Source: Roseibium marinum
GTDB lineage: Bacteria; Pseudomonadota; Alphaproteobacteria; Rhizobiales; Stappiaceae
Reading direction: 5' to 3'
DNA length: 64,000 nucleotides
Assembly: GCF_002906165.1 (NCBI RefSeq)
Contig: NZ_PPCN01000003.1
Location: forward strand, 124,001-188,000
Positions within the stretch are counted from its first letter, which is position 1, and each line of letters opens with the position of its first letter. Shown in pieces: positions 36,373-44,832 of the stretch. Below the pieces are notes generated by a model. That model searched no databases and was not told the DNA's origin. It worked only from the letters and a program-made list of their open reading frames with translations. Both the position numbers and the translations under genes were made by a program.

Positions 36373-37361
36373 GATTGCGCGGCGAACTCTGGCGCTGGTT
36401 TTCTGCGCAGTGTCGTTGCCCAAGTGAGACCCTTCTGAAGCAGGATGAAGCCAAAGAGCAGACCGCCAATCACGATTTTGGTCCACCAGCTCGACAGTGT
36501 TCCATCGAACACGATAAAGGTTTGTATCAACCCCATGATCAAAATGCCAAAGAATGTACCCGCGACGAAACCGGTGCCGCCGGTCAGCAGCGTGCCGCCG
36601 ATGACCACGGCGGCGATGGCGTCAAGCTCGACGCCGACGGTGGCGAGCGAGTAGCCCGCCGAGGTGTAGAGCGAAAAGACGATCCCCGCCAGCCCGGCCA
36701 GTCCGCCGGAAGTGGCATAGATCCCGATAGTGGTTTTCGCCAGCGGCACGCCCATCAGCCGGGCGGTCTGAAGTCCGCCGCCTAAGGCGTAGACATTCTG
36801 GCCGAAGCGAGTCCGGTGAGCGGCGATGATCCCGGCCGCAAAGGTCAGCAGCATGATCAGTCCGGTCAGCCGGAAGCGCCCGCCGCCCGGAGCCTTCCAG
36901 TAAAGCGACTGCAGCGTGTCGTAGAATTCATGCGTGATGGGAACGCTGTCGGTCGACAGGACATAGGCCGCCCCGCGCGCCAGGAACATGCCCGCCAGCG
37001 TGACGATGAAGGGCGGCATTTCCAGATAGTGGATCATGGCGCCCATGGCGGCGCCGAACGAGATGGTGATGAGCAGAATGAGCGCGAAGGCAAGAAGCGG
37101 GTGGATCGACGTATCGCGCAGGATCACCGCGAGGAAGACCCCTGTGAAGGCGATCACGGACCCGATCGAGAGGTCGATGCCCCCGGACAGGATGACGAAG
37201 GTCATTCCGACCGCGGCGATGCCCAGAAAGGCGTTGTCCGTCAGAAGGTTCGCCAGAACCCGGGTCGACAGCATGGCCGGATACTGCCAGCCGCACAGCG
37301 TATAGGCCAGCAGGAAGGTGGCAATGGTGATCAGCAGCGGCAGATGGGTGGAACGGATCAT
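36369..37361 (-). CDS. yjfF: YjfF-like sugar ABC permease
   Basis: 330 residues, CUT2 permease with about eight to ten TM segments and the motif GGIDLSIGSVIAFTGVFLAVI near residue 65. It follows the YtfT-like permease with a 4-base ATGA overlap. In E. coli YjfF pairs with YtfT to form the galactofuranose channel, and the two-permease, one-ATPase layout is the same here. The assignment to galactofuranose is by synteny; actual sugar could differ. Confidence 0.88.
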   Translation of the reverse strand: MIRSTHLPLLITIATFLLAYTLCGWQYPAMLSTRVLANLLTDNAFLGIAAVGMTFVILSGGIDLSIGSVIAFTGVFLAVILRDTSIHPLLAFALILLITISFGAAMGAMIHYLEMPPFIVTLAGMFLARGAAYVLSTDSVPITHEFYDTLQSLYWKAPGGGRFRLTGLIMLLTFAAGIIAAHRTRFGQNVYALGGGLQTARLMGVPLAKTTIGIYATSGGLAGLAGIVFSLYTSAGYSLATVGVELDAIAAVVIGGTLLTGGTGFVAGTFFGILIMGLIQTFIVFDGTLSSWWTKIVIGGLLFGFILLQKGLTWATTLRRKPAPEFAAQS

Positions 37362-38398
37362 TGCGGACTTTCTTTCGCTTCCTTGATGGATCCGGGGGGC
37401 AGGGGGTCCGCCGACGCGCGCAGGATGTAGAGCGCGTGTTTGACGGTCGGCGACTGGATCACCAGAATTGCGATGATGATCAGCGCCTTGATGACGAGGT
37501 TGAATTCGGGCGGCATGCCGGACAGCAGAATGACCGAATTGACCGACTGGATGATCAGCGCCCCGAGGAGCGAGGCGATGATGGAAAACCGGCCGCCCAG
37601 CAGGGAGTTGCCGCCGATCACCACCGCCAGAATGGCGTCGAGTTCCAGCCAGAGGCCGGCATTGTTGGCATCGGCGCCCTTGATGTCCGCGGCGACGATC
37701 ACGCCGGCCAGCGCCGCGCAGAAGCCGGAAATCAGATAGACCGAAATGATCAGCACCCGGCTGTTGATGCCGGCAAGGCGGGACGAGCTTTCATTGATGC
37801 CGATTGCCTCGATCAGCATGCCGAGCGCGGTTTTGCGGACGACGGCGGTGACGATCAGTCCGAGGCCGAGCCAGATGAGGATGGGTGTCGGGATGCCCAC
37901 GACCGTTCCGGAGCCAAGATGAACCAGACCGGGATTGACGAAGGTCAGGATCGTTCCTTCGGTGACGAGTTGGGCAATGCCGCGCCCGGCCACCATCAGC
38001 ACCAGGGTCGCCACGATCGGCTGGATGCGCAGCACGGCGACCAGGACGCCGTTCCATGCGCCGCACAGGGCACCGGCGCAGAGCGCGCCGAGCAGCGCCA
38101 CCTGCCAGCTGTGACCGTCCACGACCAGAGCCGCGGCGACCGCGCCGGCAATCGCCATGACCGCTCCCACCGACAGGTCGATGCCTCTCGTCGCTATGAC
38201 AAGGGTCATTCCGATGCACAAAAGGGCGGTGGGCGCACCTCGGTTGAGCACATCGATCAGGTTGCCGAAAAGGCGGCCATGCTGGAACTCGATCCGGAAA
38301 AAGTCCGGAAAGACCAGGAAATTCAGCAGCAGAACGCCCGCGAGAATGACCAGCTGCGGCGCGATGCGCCTGAGGGTGGAATTGACGTGGTTCATCAT
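37358..38398 (-). CDS. ytfT: YtfT-like sugar ABC permease
   Basis: 346 residues from the ATG at 38398, overlapping the ATPase stop (ATGA); longer upstream frame is a shadow of the ATPase gene. Contains CUT2 permease motifs RGIDLSVGAVMAIAGAVAAAL and GGNSLLGGRFS, with about ten hydrophobic segments. It forms the membrane channel with the YjfF-like protein. Confidence 0.88.
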   Translation of the reverse strand: MMNHVNSTLRRIAPQLVILAGVLLLNFLVFPDFFRIEFQHGRLFGNLIDVLNRGAPTALLCIGMTLVIATRGIDLSVGAVMAIAGAVAAALVVDGHSWQVALLGALCAGALCGAWNGVLVAVLRIQPIVATLVLMVAGRGIAQLVTEGTILTFVNPGLVHLGSGTVVGIPTPILIWLGLGLIVTAVVRKTALGMLIEAIGINESSSRLAGINSRVLIISVYLISGFCAALAGVIVAADIKGADANNAGLWLELDAILAVVIGGNSLLGGRFSIIASLLGALIIQSVNSVILLSGMPPEFNLVIKALIIIAILVIQSPTVKHALYILRASADPLPPGSIKEAKESPQ

Positions 38399-39912
38399 CG
38401 GACCGCCCCTGCCATGGGTTCGTCGGCAATCGCCGAGACGATGTTGGCGGTGGTGATCTCCTCGCCTTTCAGTTCGCGCATCTGGCGCCGGTCTCGCAAC
38501 ACGATGACCCGTGTCGAATAGGCAACCAGCTCCTCCATTTCGGAGGATGCGACCAGCAGGGCAAGGCCGTCCTCGCGCAGCCGCTCGATCAGGGCGATGA
38601 TTTCCGCATGGGCACCGACATCGATGCCGCGTGTCGGTTCGTCGAGGATCAGGAAAGCGGGGTTTGTCGCCAGCCAGCGGGCCAGGAGCACCTTTTGCTG
38701 GTTGCCGCCCGACAGCAGCCGGATGGGCATATCGAGACTGGCGAGACGGATATCGAGCGCCTTGACGTAGGCCTCCGCCAGTTCGTTGACCTTCGCCTTC
38801 GGCAGTGGCCGGAACCAGCCCTGCCGCGCCTGAAGGGCCAGTATGATGTTCTCGCGAACGGAGAGGTCGCCGACAATGCCGTCGTTCTTGCGGTCCTCGG
38901 GGCACAGGGCGAACCGGTGCGCAACCGCCTCTCGCGGGTTTTTCAGACTGATCTTGCCGCCCTCCAGCAGGGCCTCGCCCTGATCCGCCTGGATGGCGCC
39001 GAAGATCAGGTTCGCGGTTTCCGTCCGGCCGGAGCCCAGCAGCCCGGCCAGGCCGACGACCTCACCCTTGCGCACGGTCAGATCGAACGGTTCGATGACT
39101 CCGCGCCGGCCATAATTGCGCAGTTCCACCAGGATGTCGCCGGTCTCCGCCGGGGCGCGGTCCTGGACACGGGCCTCCAGCTGACGGCCCAGCATGAGCG
39201 TGATGATCTCCGTCTGCGTCGTTTCCGCAAGCCGCCGCGTTCCGATAACGCGGCCGTTCCGGAGAATCGTGGCGCGGTCTGAGATCTCGAACACTTGATC
39301 GAGGAAATGGGTAATGAAAACAATGGCAAGGCCACGGGCCTTCAGCTTTTCGATCACCGAAAAGACGAGCTCCACCTCGTCCCTGTCGAGACTTGCCGTC
39401 GGCTCATCGAGTATAAGCACCTTGCCCGACAGCTCGACGGCCCGGGCGATCGCAATGACCTGCTGGACCGCGACGGAATAGGACGACAGCGGCTCGGCGG
39501 GATTGATCACAAGTCCGAATTCCGCCAGCAGGTCGCTGGCCATCGCGTGCATCTTGCGCTGTGAGATCAGCCCGCGCTTCATGGGCTGACGTCCGAGAAA
39601 CAGGTTTTCGGCAACGCTCAGGTTCGGCAGCAGGTTGACTTCCTGATAGACCGTTCCGATACCGAGCTTCTGGCTCTCCTGGGTGCTGTTCGGCGAGATT
39701 TCGCGGTTCTCCAGCACGATCGTTCCCGCGTCGCGCCGATAGGCTCCAGTCAGGCACTTGATGAGCGTGGACTTTCCGGCGCCGTTCTCGCCAAGGAGGG
39801 CATGAACCTCTCCAGGGTAAAGGGTCAGGTCAACCGCATCCAGGGCTATGGCCCCGGGAAAAAACTTGGAAATCCCCTTGCATTCAAGCACAGGGCCAAT
39901 CGCACTCGCCAT
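38395..39912 (-). CDS. ytfR: YtfR-like sugar ABC ATPase (two ATPase domains)
   Basis: 505 residues. The first domain has Walker [17 protein letters not shown] and Walker [13 protein letters not shown]; the second has the altered P-loop [31 protein letters not shown] and [14 protein letters not shown]. This is the usual CUT2 pattern with one efficient and one degenerate site. It is separated from the binding-protein gene by 130 bases containing two strong hairpins. Confidence 0.93.
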   Translation of the reverse strand: MASAIGPVLECKGISKFFPGAIALDAVDLTLYPGEVHALLGENGAGKSTLIKCLTGAYRRDAGTIVLENREISPNSTQESQKLGIGTVYQEVNLLPNLSVAENLFLGRQPMKRGLISQRKMHAMASDLLAEFGLVINPAEPLSSYSVAVQQVIAIARAVELSGKVLILDEPTASLDRDEVELVFSVIEKLKARGLAIVFITHFLDQVFEISDRATILRNGRVIGTRRLAETTQTEIITLMLGRQLEARVQDRAPAETGDILVELRNYGRRGVIEPFDLTVRKGEVVGLAGLLGSGRTETANLIFGAIQADQGEALLEGGKISLKNPREAVAHRFALCPEDRKNDGIVGDLSVRENIILALQARQGWFRPLPKAKVNELAEAYVKALDIRLASLDMPIRLLSGGNQQKVLLARWLATNPAFLILDEPTRGIDVGAHAEIIALIERLREDGLALLVASSEMEELVAYSTRVIVLRDRRQMRELKGEEITTANIVSAIADEPMAGAVR

Positions 39913-39957
39913 CTATCGGCGTCCCCCCGAAATCAATCCCTGATCGGTTCCTTAGTG

Positions 39958-40001
39958 TTAGAGCATCTTTTAGGGCGTTTCTTAAGCGCCCGATGCTCTA
40001 A
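39958..40001 (-). promoter_or_regulatory. First hairpin between ytfQ-like and ytfR-like genes
   Basis: TTAGAGCATC pairs with GATGCTCTAA, with an inner GGGCG/CGCCC stem. It reads the same on both strands and resembles the AGAGCATC-type palindromes dispersed in rhizobial genomes. It lies in the intercistronic space downstream of the binding-protein gene. Confidence 0.6.
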
Positions 40002-40004
40002 GTC

Positions 40005-40031
40005 GTACCGGGCGGTATAACCGCCCGGTAC
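40005..40031 (-). promoter_or_regulatory. Second, perfect hairpin just after the ytfQ-like stop
   Basis: GTACCGGGCGGT and ACCGCCCGGTAC, perfect 12-base arms with a 3-base loop, begin about 10 bases after the binding-protein stop codon (minus strand). No T-run follows. It is expected to stabilise the 3' end of the binding-protein message and reduce read-through. Confidence 0.7.
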
Positions 40032-40041
40032 GGGATCGTGA

Positions 40042-40995
40042 TCAGTATCCAAGGTCTTTCTTCATCTCGTAGATGGCCATGTTATCATCATTGAGAGTGT
40101 AGAGTTTGGACTCGGTCTGGATCCATTTCGGTGGCGTTGTGCCATCCGCGAGATAGGCTTCGAGCGCATCCAGGGCGGGGCCGGCCATGTTCGGGGTCAG
40201 CTCGATCGTGGCATTCGCCTCGCCGTTCGCCATCGCCAGATGAATATCCGGAACGCTGTCGATCGACACGATCTTGATGTCCTCTCCGGGCTTCAGACCC
40301 GCTTCCTTGATCGCCTGGATGGCACCGACGGCCATGTCGTCGTTATGGGCGTAAAGTGCACAGATGTTTTCGCCGCCGACAGCTTTCAGAAAGCTCTCCA
40401 TCACGACCTTGCCCTGGCTGCGGGTAAAGTCGCCTGTCTGGCTGCGGACGATGGTCAGATTGTCGTGGCCGGCGATGGCTTCCTCGAAGCCCGTTTTCCG
40501 GTCGATCGCCGGTGAAGAACCGGTGGTGCCCTGCAATTCGACGATGTCGCATTTGGCGCCTGCCGTCTCATCGACGAGCCATTGTCCGGCAACCCGTCCC
40601 TCATGCACGAGGTCGGAGGTGACGGCGGTCATGTAAAGATCGTCGGGCGCATCGACTGTCCGGTCCAGCAGGATCACCGGAATTTCGGCGTCCCTGGCTT
40701 CTTCCAGAACGTTGTCCCAGCCGGTCGCGACGACCGGCGCGAGCAGGATGGCATCGACGCCCTGGGCGACGAATGACCGGATCGCCTTGATCTGGTTTTC
40801 CTGTTTCTGCTGGGCATCGGCGAATTTCAGATTGATGCCCCGCTTCTCCGCTTCCTGCTTGGTGACGGTGGTCTCGGCGGCGCGCCAGCCGGATTCAGAT
40901 CCGATCTGCGAAAATCCGATGGTCAGGTCGGCCGCCATGGCGGTCATCGGGACGAACGACATCGCCCCGGCAATGAGCATTGCCTTGAATTTCAT
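40042..40995 (-). CDS. ytfQ: YtfQ-like sugar-binding periplasmic protein
   Basis: 317 residues from the ATG at 40995, which has GGAGGAG upstream. A signal peptide (about 21 residues) ends at AMAAD. The mature start DLTIGFSQIGSESGWRAAET is characteristic of YtfQ galactofuranose receptors; other conserved parts are QKQENQIKAIRSFVAQGVDA and YAHNDDMAVGAIQAIKEAG. It is the first gene of the leftward importer operon and is followed by two strong hairpins before the ATPase gene. Confidence 0.93.
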   Translation of the reverse strand: MKFKAMLIAGAMSFVPMTAMAADLTIGFSQIGSESGWRAAETTVTKQEAEKRGINLKFADAQQKQENQIKAIRSFVAQGVDAILLAPVVATGWDNVLEEARDAEIPVILLDRTVDAPDDLYMTAVTSDLVHEGRVAGQWLVDETAGAKCDIVELQGTTGSSPAIDRKTGFEEAIAGHDNLTIVRSQTGDFTRSQGKVVMESFLKAVGGENICALYAHNDDMAVGAIQAIKEAGLKPGEDIKIVSIDSVPDIHLAMANGEANATIELTPNMAGPALDALEAYLADGTTPPKWIQTESKLYTLNDDNMAIYEMKKDLGY

Positions 40996-41176
40996 AGTCT
41001 CCTCCACAAGGTATATTTTCCTCACGAAGCTATTAAGTAATACTTTATTACTTTTGTAAAGTGGATGGCTTATACGGAAGAAAAATTTGAATTAACAGTC
41101 TGATAAATATAGAAAAATAAGGAAATTTTCTCCCGCTGTCCAAGAGAGTGTCCGACAGGTAACACTGTTTGAAATA

Positions 41177-41210
41177 CCAAAAGGCCCGGGCAAGGGAATG
41201 CCCGGGCCGT
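41177..41210 (-). terminator. Intrinsic terminator after the Gfo/Idh/MocA gene
   Basis: On the minus strand GGCCCGGGCA pairs with TGCCCGGGCC (10-base perfect arms, 6-base loop), then TTTT. It starts about 20 bases after the stop and separates this gene from the ytf-like operon downstream. Confidence 0.8.
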
Positions 41211-41230
41211 GTGCAGGAAAACCAAGGTAT

Positions 41231-42391
41231 CTACCCGTCCAGTTTCACCCAGGCGGCATTTCGGGACGAGGAGCGGACGCAGGCGTCGATGAACCGCTCG
41301 CCAGCCAAACCGTCCTCAATGCCGGGCACCAGCGAGGCGGCGGACTTGCCGCTCTGGTGCGCCCGGATGGCGTCGGCCGCTTCATTGTAAAGGTTGGCGA
41401 AGCCTTCCAGATAGCCTTCCGGATGGCCGGGCGGGACACGGGTGGTCGGCGCGAGCGCGGCGGACATGCCGGCACCGCCGCGAGTGAGCAGTTTCTGCGG
41501 CTCGCCGAGAGGCGTGAACTGGAGATAGTTCGGGTCCTCCTGGTGCCATTCCAGCCCGCCCTTTTCGCCATAGACCCGGATCTTGAGATTGTTCTCGTTG
41601 CCGGGCGCCACTTGCGAGCACCACAGCAGGCCCCGCGCGCCGCCGTCGAAGCGCAGCATGACATGCGCGTTGTCGTCAACCTGCCGGCCCGGCACGAAAG
41701 ATTGCAGATCGGCCGCAAGGCTTTCAGCGGTAAGCCCGGTGATGAAACAGACCAGATTGAAGGCATGCGTGCCGATGTCGCCCGTCGATCCGCCGATTCC
41801 GGAGCGGGCCGGATCCGTGCGCCAGTCCGCCTGCTTGTTGTGCACATCGGTCGATAGCCAGTCCTGGGCGTATTCGACCTGCACAACGCGGATCTTGCCG
41901 AGATCGCCGTTCCCCACCAGCTCCCGAGCCTGGCGGACCATCGGATAGCCGGTGTAATTGTGGGTCAGGAAGAACAAGGCATCGGAGCTTTTCGCCGCTT
42001 TGGCGAGTTTCTTGGCATCGGGCAGTGTCGAGGTCAGCGGCTTGTCGCAGATCACATGGATACCGCGCTTCAGGAATTCCTTGGCGGCCGGGTAGTGCAC
42101 GTGATTGGGCGTCACGATGGCGACGGCCTCGATGCCGTCCTTCAGCCGTGCCTCGCGCTTTGCCATATCCTCGAAGGAAGCATAGATGCGATCTTCCCTG
42201 AGGCCGAGCGCCCGCCCGGATTCCAGCGCTTTTTCAGGCGTGGAGGAAAGAGCCCCCGCAACCAGTTCATACCGCCCGTCGATCCGGGAGGCGATCCGGT
42301 GAACCGCGCCGATAAAGGCGTCCTTGCCTCCGCCGACCATGCCAAGCCGGATTGGGCGCACCTGCGGGTTGTCTTTTCCTTCATTCGCCAT
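41231..42391 (-). CDS. Gfo/Idh/MocA family oxidoreductase
   Basis: 386 residues. The Rossmann domain begins RPIRLGMVGGGKDAFIGAVH; the second motif, with the catalytic Lys, is VICDKPLTS; the C-terminal beta domain includes GGSTGDIGTHAFNLVCF, with a conserved Asp/His pair typical of sugar dehydrogenases of this superfamily. The long form with AFIGAVHR resembles enzymes oxidising inositols, levoglucosan or glycosides at C3. It lies with a xylose-isomerase-like gene and a sugar importer, forming a catabolic set. Specific substrate unknown. A terminator follows. Confidence 0.88.
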   Translation of the reverse strand: MANEGKDNPQVRPIRLGMVGGGKDAFIGAVHRIASRIDGRYELVAGALSSTPEKALESGRALGLREDRIYASFEDMAKREARLKDGIEAVAIVTPNHVHYPAAKEFLKRGIHVICDKPLTSTLPDAKKLAKAAKSSDALFFLTHNYTGYPMVRQARELVGNGDLGKIRVVQVEYAQDWLSTDVHNKQADWRTDPARSGIGGSTGDIGTHAFNLVCFITGLTAESLAADLQSFVPGRQVDDNAHVMLRFDGGARGLLWCSQVAPGNENNLKIRVYGEKGGLEWHQEDPNYLQFTPLGEPQKLLTRGGAGMSAALAPTTRVPPGHPEGYLEGFANLYNEAADAIRAHQSGKSAASLVPGIEDGLAGERFIDACVRSSSRNAAWVKLDG

Positions 42392-42466
42392 TTTTGTCCT
42401 CCTGTTTCGTCTTCCCGGGTCTTCGACGCCGGGATTTCAATCGATTTTATCTCTACAAATAAATTG

Positions 42467-42503
42467 CATCCTGAGGAAGCGCGAGAGCTGTCTTAAGGGA
42501 TGG
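42467..42503. repeat. CATCCTGAGGA-type palindromic intergenic repeat
   Basis: Outer arms CATCC/GGATG with inner CTGAGGA/TCTTAAG, an imperfect palindrome of 37 bases in the gap between the isomerase and dehydrogenase genes. Its form matches the short palindromes widespread in Hyphomicrobiales intergenic regions. A related sequence is part of the terminator at 35562-35608. Confidence 0.5.
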
Positions 42504-42622
42504 CGGTCTGCTCTTCATGGGACGAACGTCCTTCGGGACGGACCTTCCGGAATTCCCGAAATGAGATCCCGTGCCGCGTTGTCCTTCAGTTTGGGTAGTG
42601 ACAAGGATCTGAGTATCGAAAA

Positions 42623-43678
42623 CTAACCGATGCCCAGCATCTTCCGGTTGGCTGCCTCATCAGTACCGCCACCGGCAAAATCATCAAAGGCTTTTTCGGT
42701 CACGCGGATGATGTGATCGCGGACGAAGCGTGCCCCTTCGCGGGCGCCGTCCTCAGGATGTTTCAGGCAGCACTCCCATTCCACGACCGCCCAGCCGTCG
42801 AAATCGTTGGCCGCCAGTTTCGAGAAGACGGCGCCGAAATCGACCTGTCCGTCCCCGAGTGAGCGGAACCGCCCGGCGCGGTCGATCCAGGGCTGATAAC
42901 CCCCATAGACACCCTGGCGCCCGGTCGGATTGAACTCCGCGTCCTTGACGTGGAACATGCCGATCCGGTCGCTGTAGATGTCGATATTTTCGAGATAGTC
43001 GAGGCACTGCAGGACGTAATGGGACGGATCGTAGAGCATTTTGCAGCGGCCGTGCCCGTTCAGACGCTCAAGGAACATCTCGAAGGTGATGCCGTCGTGC
43101 AGGTCTTCGCCGGGGTGAATTTCATAGCAGACATCGACACCCATTTCGTCCGCATAGTCGAGGATCGGCCGCCAGCGCCGGGCGAGCTCGTCGAAGGCGG
43201 TCTCGATCAAGTGGGCGGGGCGCTGCGGCCAAGGGTAGACATAGGGCCACGCCAGCGCTCCGGAAAATGTCGCGTGCGCCGAAATGCCGAGATTGCGGCT
43301 CGCCGCCAGGGCAAGCTTCACCTGGTCCACCGCCCAGGCCTGCCGCGCCGCCGGATTTCCGCGGACTTCCGGGACGGCAAAGCCGTCGAAAACCGTGTCG
43401 TAGGCCGGATGCACGGCGACCAGCTGGCCCTGAAGATGGGTGGAAAGCTCGGTGATCTCAATGCCGTTGTCGCGGGCGGTTCCAACCAGATCGTCGCAAT
43501 AGGTCTTGGAACTGGCGGCTTTCTCCAGATCGATCAGCCGGCCGTCCCAGCTGGGGATCTGCACGCCGGCATAGCCGCAATCGGCCGCCCATCTGGTGAT
43601 CGAGTTCCAGGAATTGAACGGTGCGTCGTCCCCGGCAAATTGCGCAAGAAACAGAGCGGGGCCTTTTATCGTCTTCAT
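42623..43678 (-). CDS. Sugar phosphate isomerase/epimerase (xylose isomerase-like TIM barrel)
   Basis: 351 residues from the ATG at 43678 (AGGAGG upstream). AP-endonuclease-2/xylose-isomerase-like barrel with metal-ligand segments: CYEIHPGEDLHDG, LYDPSHYVLQ, FHVKDAEF, and the final Glu in WAVVEWECCLKHPEDG. These enzymes isomerise or epimerise keto-sugars, inosose or 3-keto-glycosides with a divalent metal. It is located after the binding-protein gene and its terminator, before the Gfo/Idh/MocA gene, and probably acts on the dehydrogenase product. Confidence 0.88.
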   Translation of the reverse strand: MKTIKGPALFLAQFAGDDAPFNSWNSITRWAADCGYAGVQIPSWDGRLIDLEKAASSKTYCDDLVGTARDNGIEITELSTHLQGQLVAVHPAYDTVFDGFAVPEVRGNPAARQAWAVDQVKLALAASRNLGISAHATFSGALAWPYVYPWPQRPAHLIETAFDELARRWRPILDYADEMGVDVCYEIHPGEDLHDGITFEMFLERLNGHGRCKMLYDPSHYVLQCLDYLENIDIYSDRIGMFHVKDAEFNPTGRQGVYGGYQPWIDRAGRFRSLGDGQVDFGAVFSKLAANDFDGWAVVEWECCLKHPEDGAREGARFVRDHIIRVTEKAFDDFAGGGTDEAANRKMLGIG

Positions 43679-43716
43679 GACTGCCTCCTGGCGTTGGGAG
43701 TTGGGAATTTTGGAAC

Positions 43717-43756
43717 AAAAAAAGAGCCGGAACCCCATCGCGACAGGTCCCGGCCC
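43717..43756 (-). terminator. Intrinsic terminator after the third binding-protein gene
   Basis: On the minus strand GGGCCGGGACC pairs with GGTTCCGGCTC (11 pairs including two G-T) followed by seven T. It starts 17 bases after the binding-protein stop, so transporter and catabolic genes are partly uncoupled. Confidence 0.85.
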
Positions 43757-43772
43757 GCTAGTTGCCGGTGCC

Positions 43773-44729
43773 TTAGAACGGCGATTCCGGGAAGTAGTAG
43801 CTTTCAGCGTTTTCAGGCGTGATCAGTGTCGCGCCGAGGATATAGCGGCCCGCGACCGGTCCGTTTGACTTGAAGGCCGCGACGGTTGCGTCCATTGCGG
43901 TGGCGATCATCGCGGGCGGGTAGAGCACATCGACCGGAATCAAGGTGTCGCCGTCCATGATGCTCTTGATGGTTTCCTTCATGCCGGCGCCGCCAACGAC
44001 AAACATGCCGTCACCGTCGCGGCCTGCCTGTTTCAGGGCCGCGACCACACCGATGGCGATATCGTCGTCCTGCGCCCACACCGCGTCGATGTCCGGGAAG
44101 CGGGACAGGAAATCCTGCATGACTTCAAAGCCGTCATCGCGGTTCCAGTTGGCGTGCTTGTGGTCCAGGACGTTGATGCCGGAGCCCTCGATCTCTTCCA
44201 TGAACGCGTCGAAGCGCTCATTGTCGATCACGGTCGGAATGCCGCGCAGGACAACGATGTTGTCGCCATCCTTCAGACGGGTCTTCATGTACTTGGCGGA
44301 GACCCGTCCCAGTTCCGGGTTGTTGCCGGCGACATAAAGGTCCTCGATGCCCGGCTGGCTGAGACCGCGGTCGACGACCGTGATCCAGGCGCCGGATTTC
44401 TTGACGTTCAGCACCGGATCGGTGAGCGGCTCGGACTCGAACGGCAGCACCACCAGCGCGTCGATCTGATGGACCGAGACAAGGTCTTCCAGCGCGCTCG
44501 CCTGAGCGCTCGGATCGGGAGAGTTGACCAGGATCAGGTCCACATCCGGATAAAGCGCTTCCAGACGCTTTTCAGCCTGCTCGGCGTGCCAGTTCATGCC
44601 GGCCGCCCAGGCGTGGGTCGGGGTCGGGTAACTGACGCCGATCTTGATTTTGTCCTGTGCAATCGCGGATCCGGCAAATGCCAGGGCCCCGGTCACGGCC
44701 ATCACTCCCAAAGTTTTCTTCATGAGCAT
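43773..44729 (-). CDS. Sugar ABC transporter substrate-binding protein (CUT2)
   Basis: 318 residues from the ATG at 44729 (GGAGGAAACA upstream). The signal peptide of about 25 residues ends at SAIAQD. The mature protein begins KIKIGVSYPTPTHAWAAGMN, then QIDALVVLPFES and VWAQDDDIAIGVVAALKQAG: type I periplasmic-binding fold of the ribose/galactose class. It is the third gene in the operon, after ATPase and permease, unlike the two other importers here whose receptor comes first. Ligand unknown; a polyol or modified sugar fits the adjoining isomerase and dehydrogenase. Confidence 0.92.
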   Translation of the reverse strand: MLMKKTLGVMAVTGALAFAGSAIAQDKIKIGVSYPTPTHAWAAGMNWHAEQAEKRLEALYPDVDLILVNSPDPSAQASALEDLVSVHQIDALVVLPFESEPLTDPVLNVKKSGAWITVVDRGLSQPGIEDLYVAGNNPELGRVSAKYMKTRLKDGDNIVVLRGIPTVIDNERFDAFMEEIEGSGINVLDHKHANWNRDDGFEVMQDFLSRFPDIDAVWAQDDDIAIGVVAALKQAGRDGDGMFVVGGAGMKETIKSIMDGDTLIPVDVLYPPAMIATAMDATVAAFKSNGPVAGRYILGATLITPENAESYYFPESPF

Positions 44730-44832
44730 TGTTTCCTCCTCCAACGCAGGTGATCTGGACGCACCTCTCCCGTCCGGTGCGAGCCGTTCTTATTGAATTT
44801 GGGGACGGGTCCCGATCTCTATGGGTTGCGCG

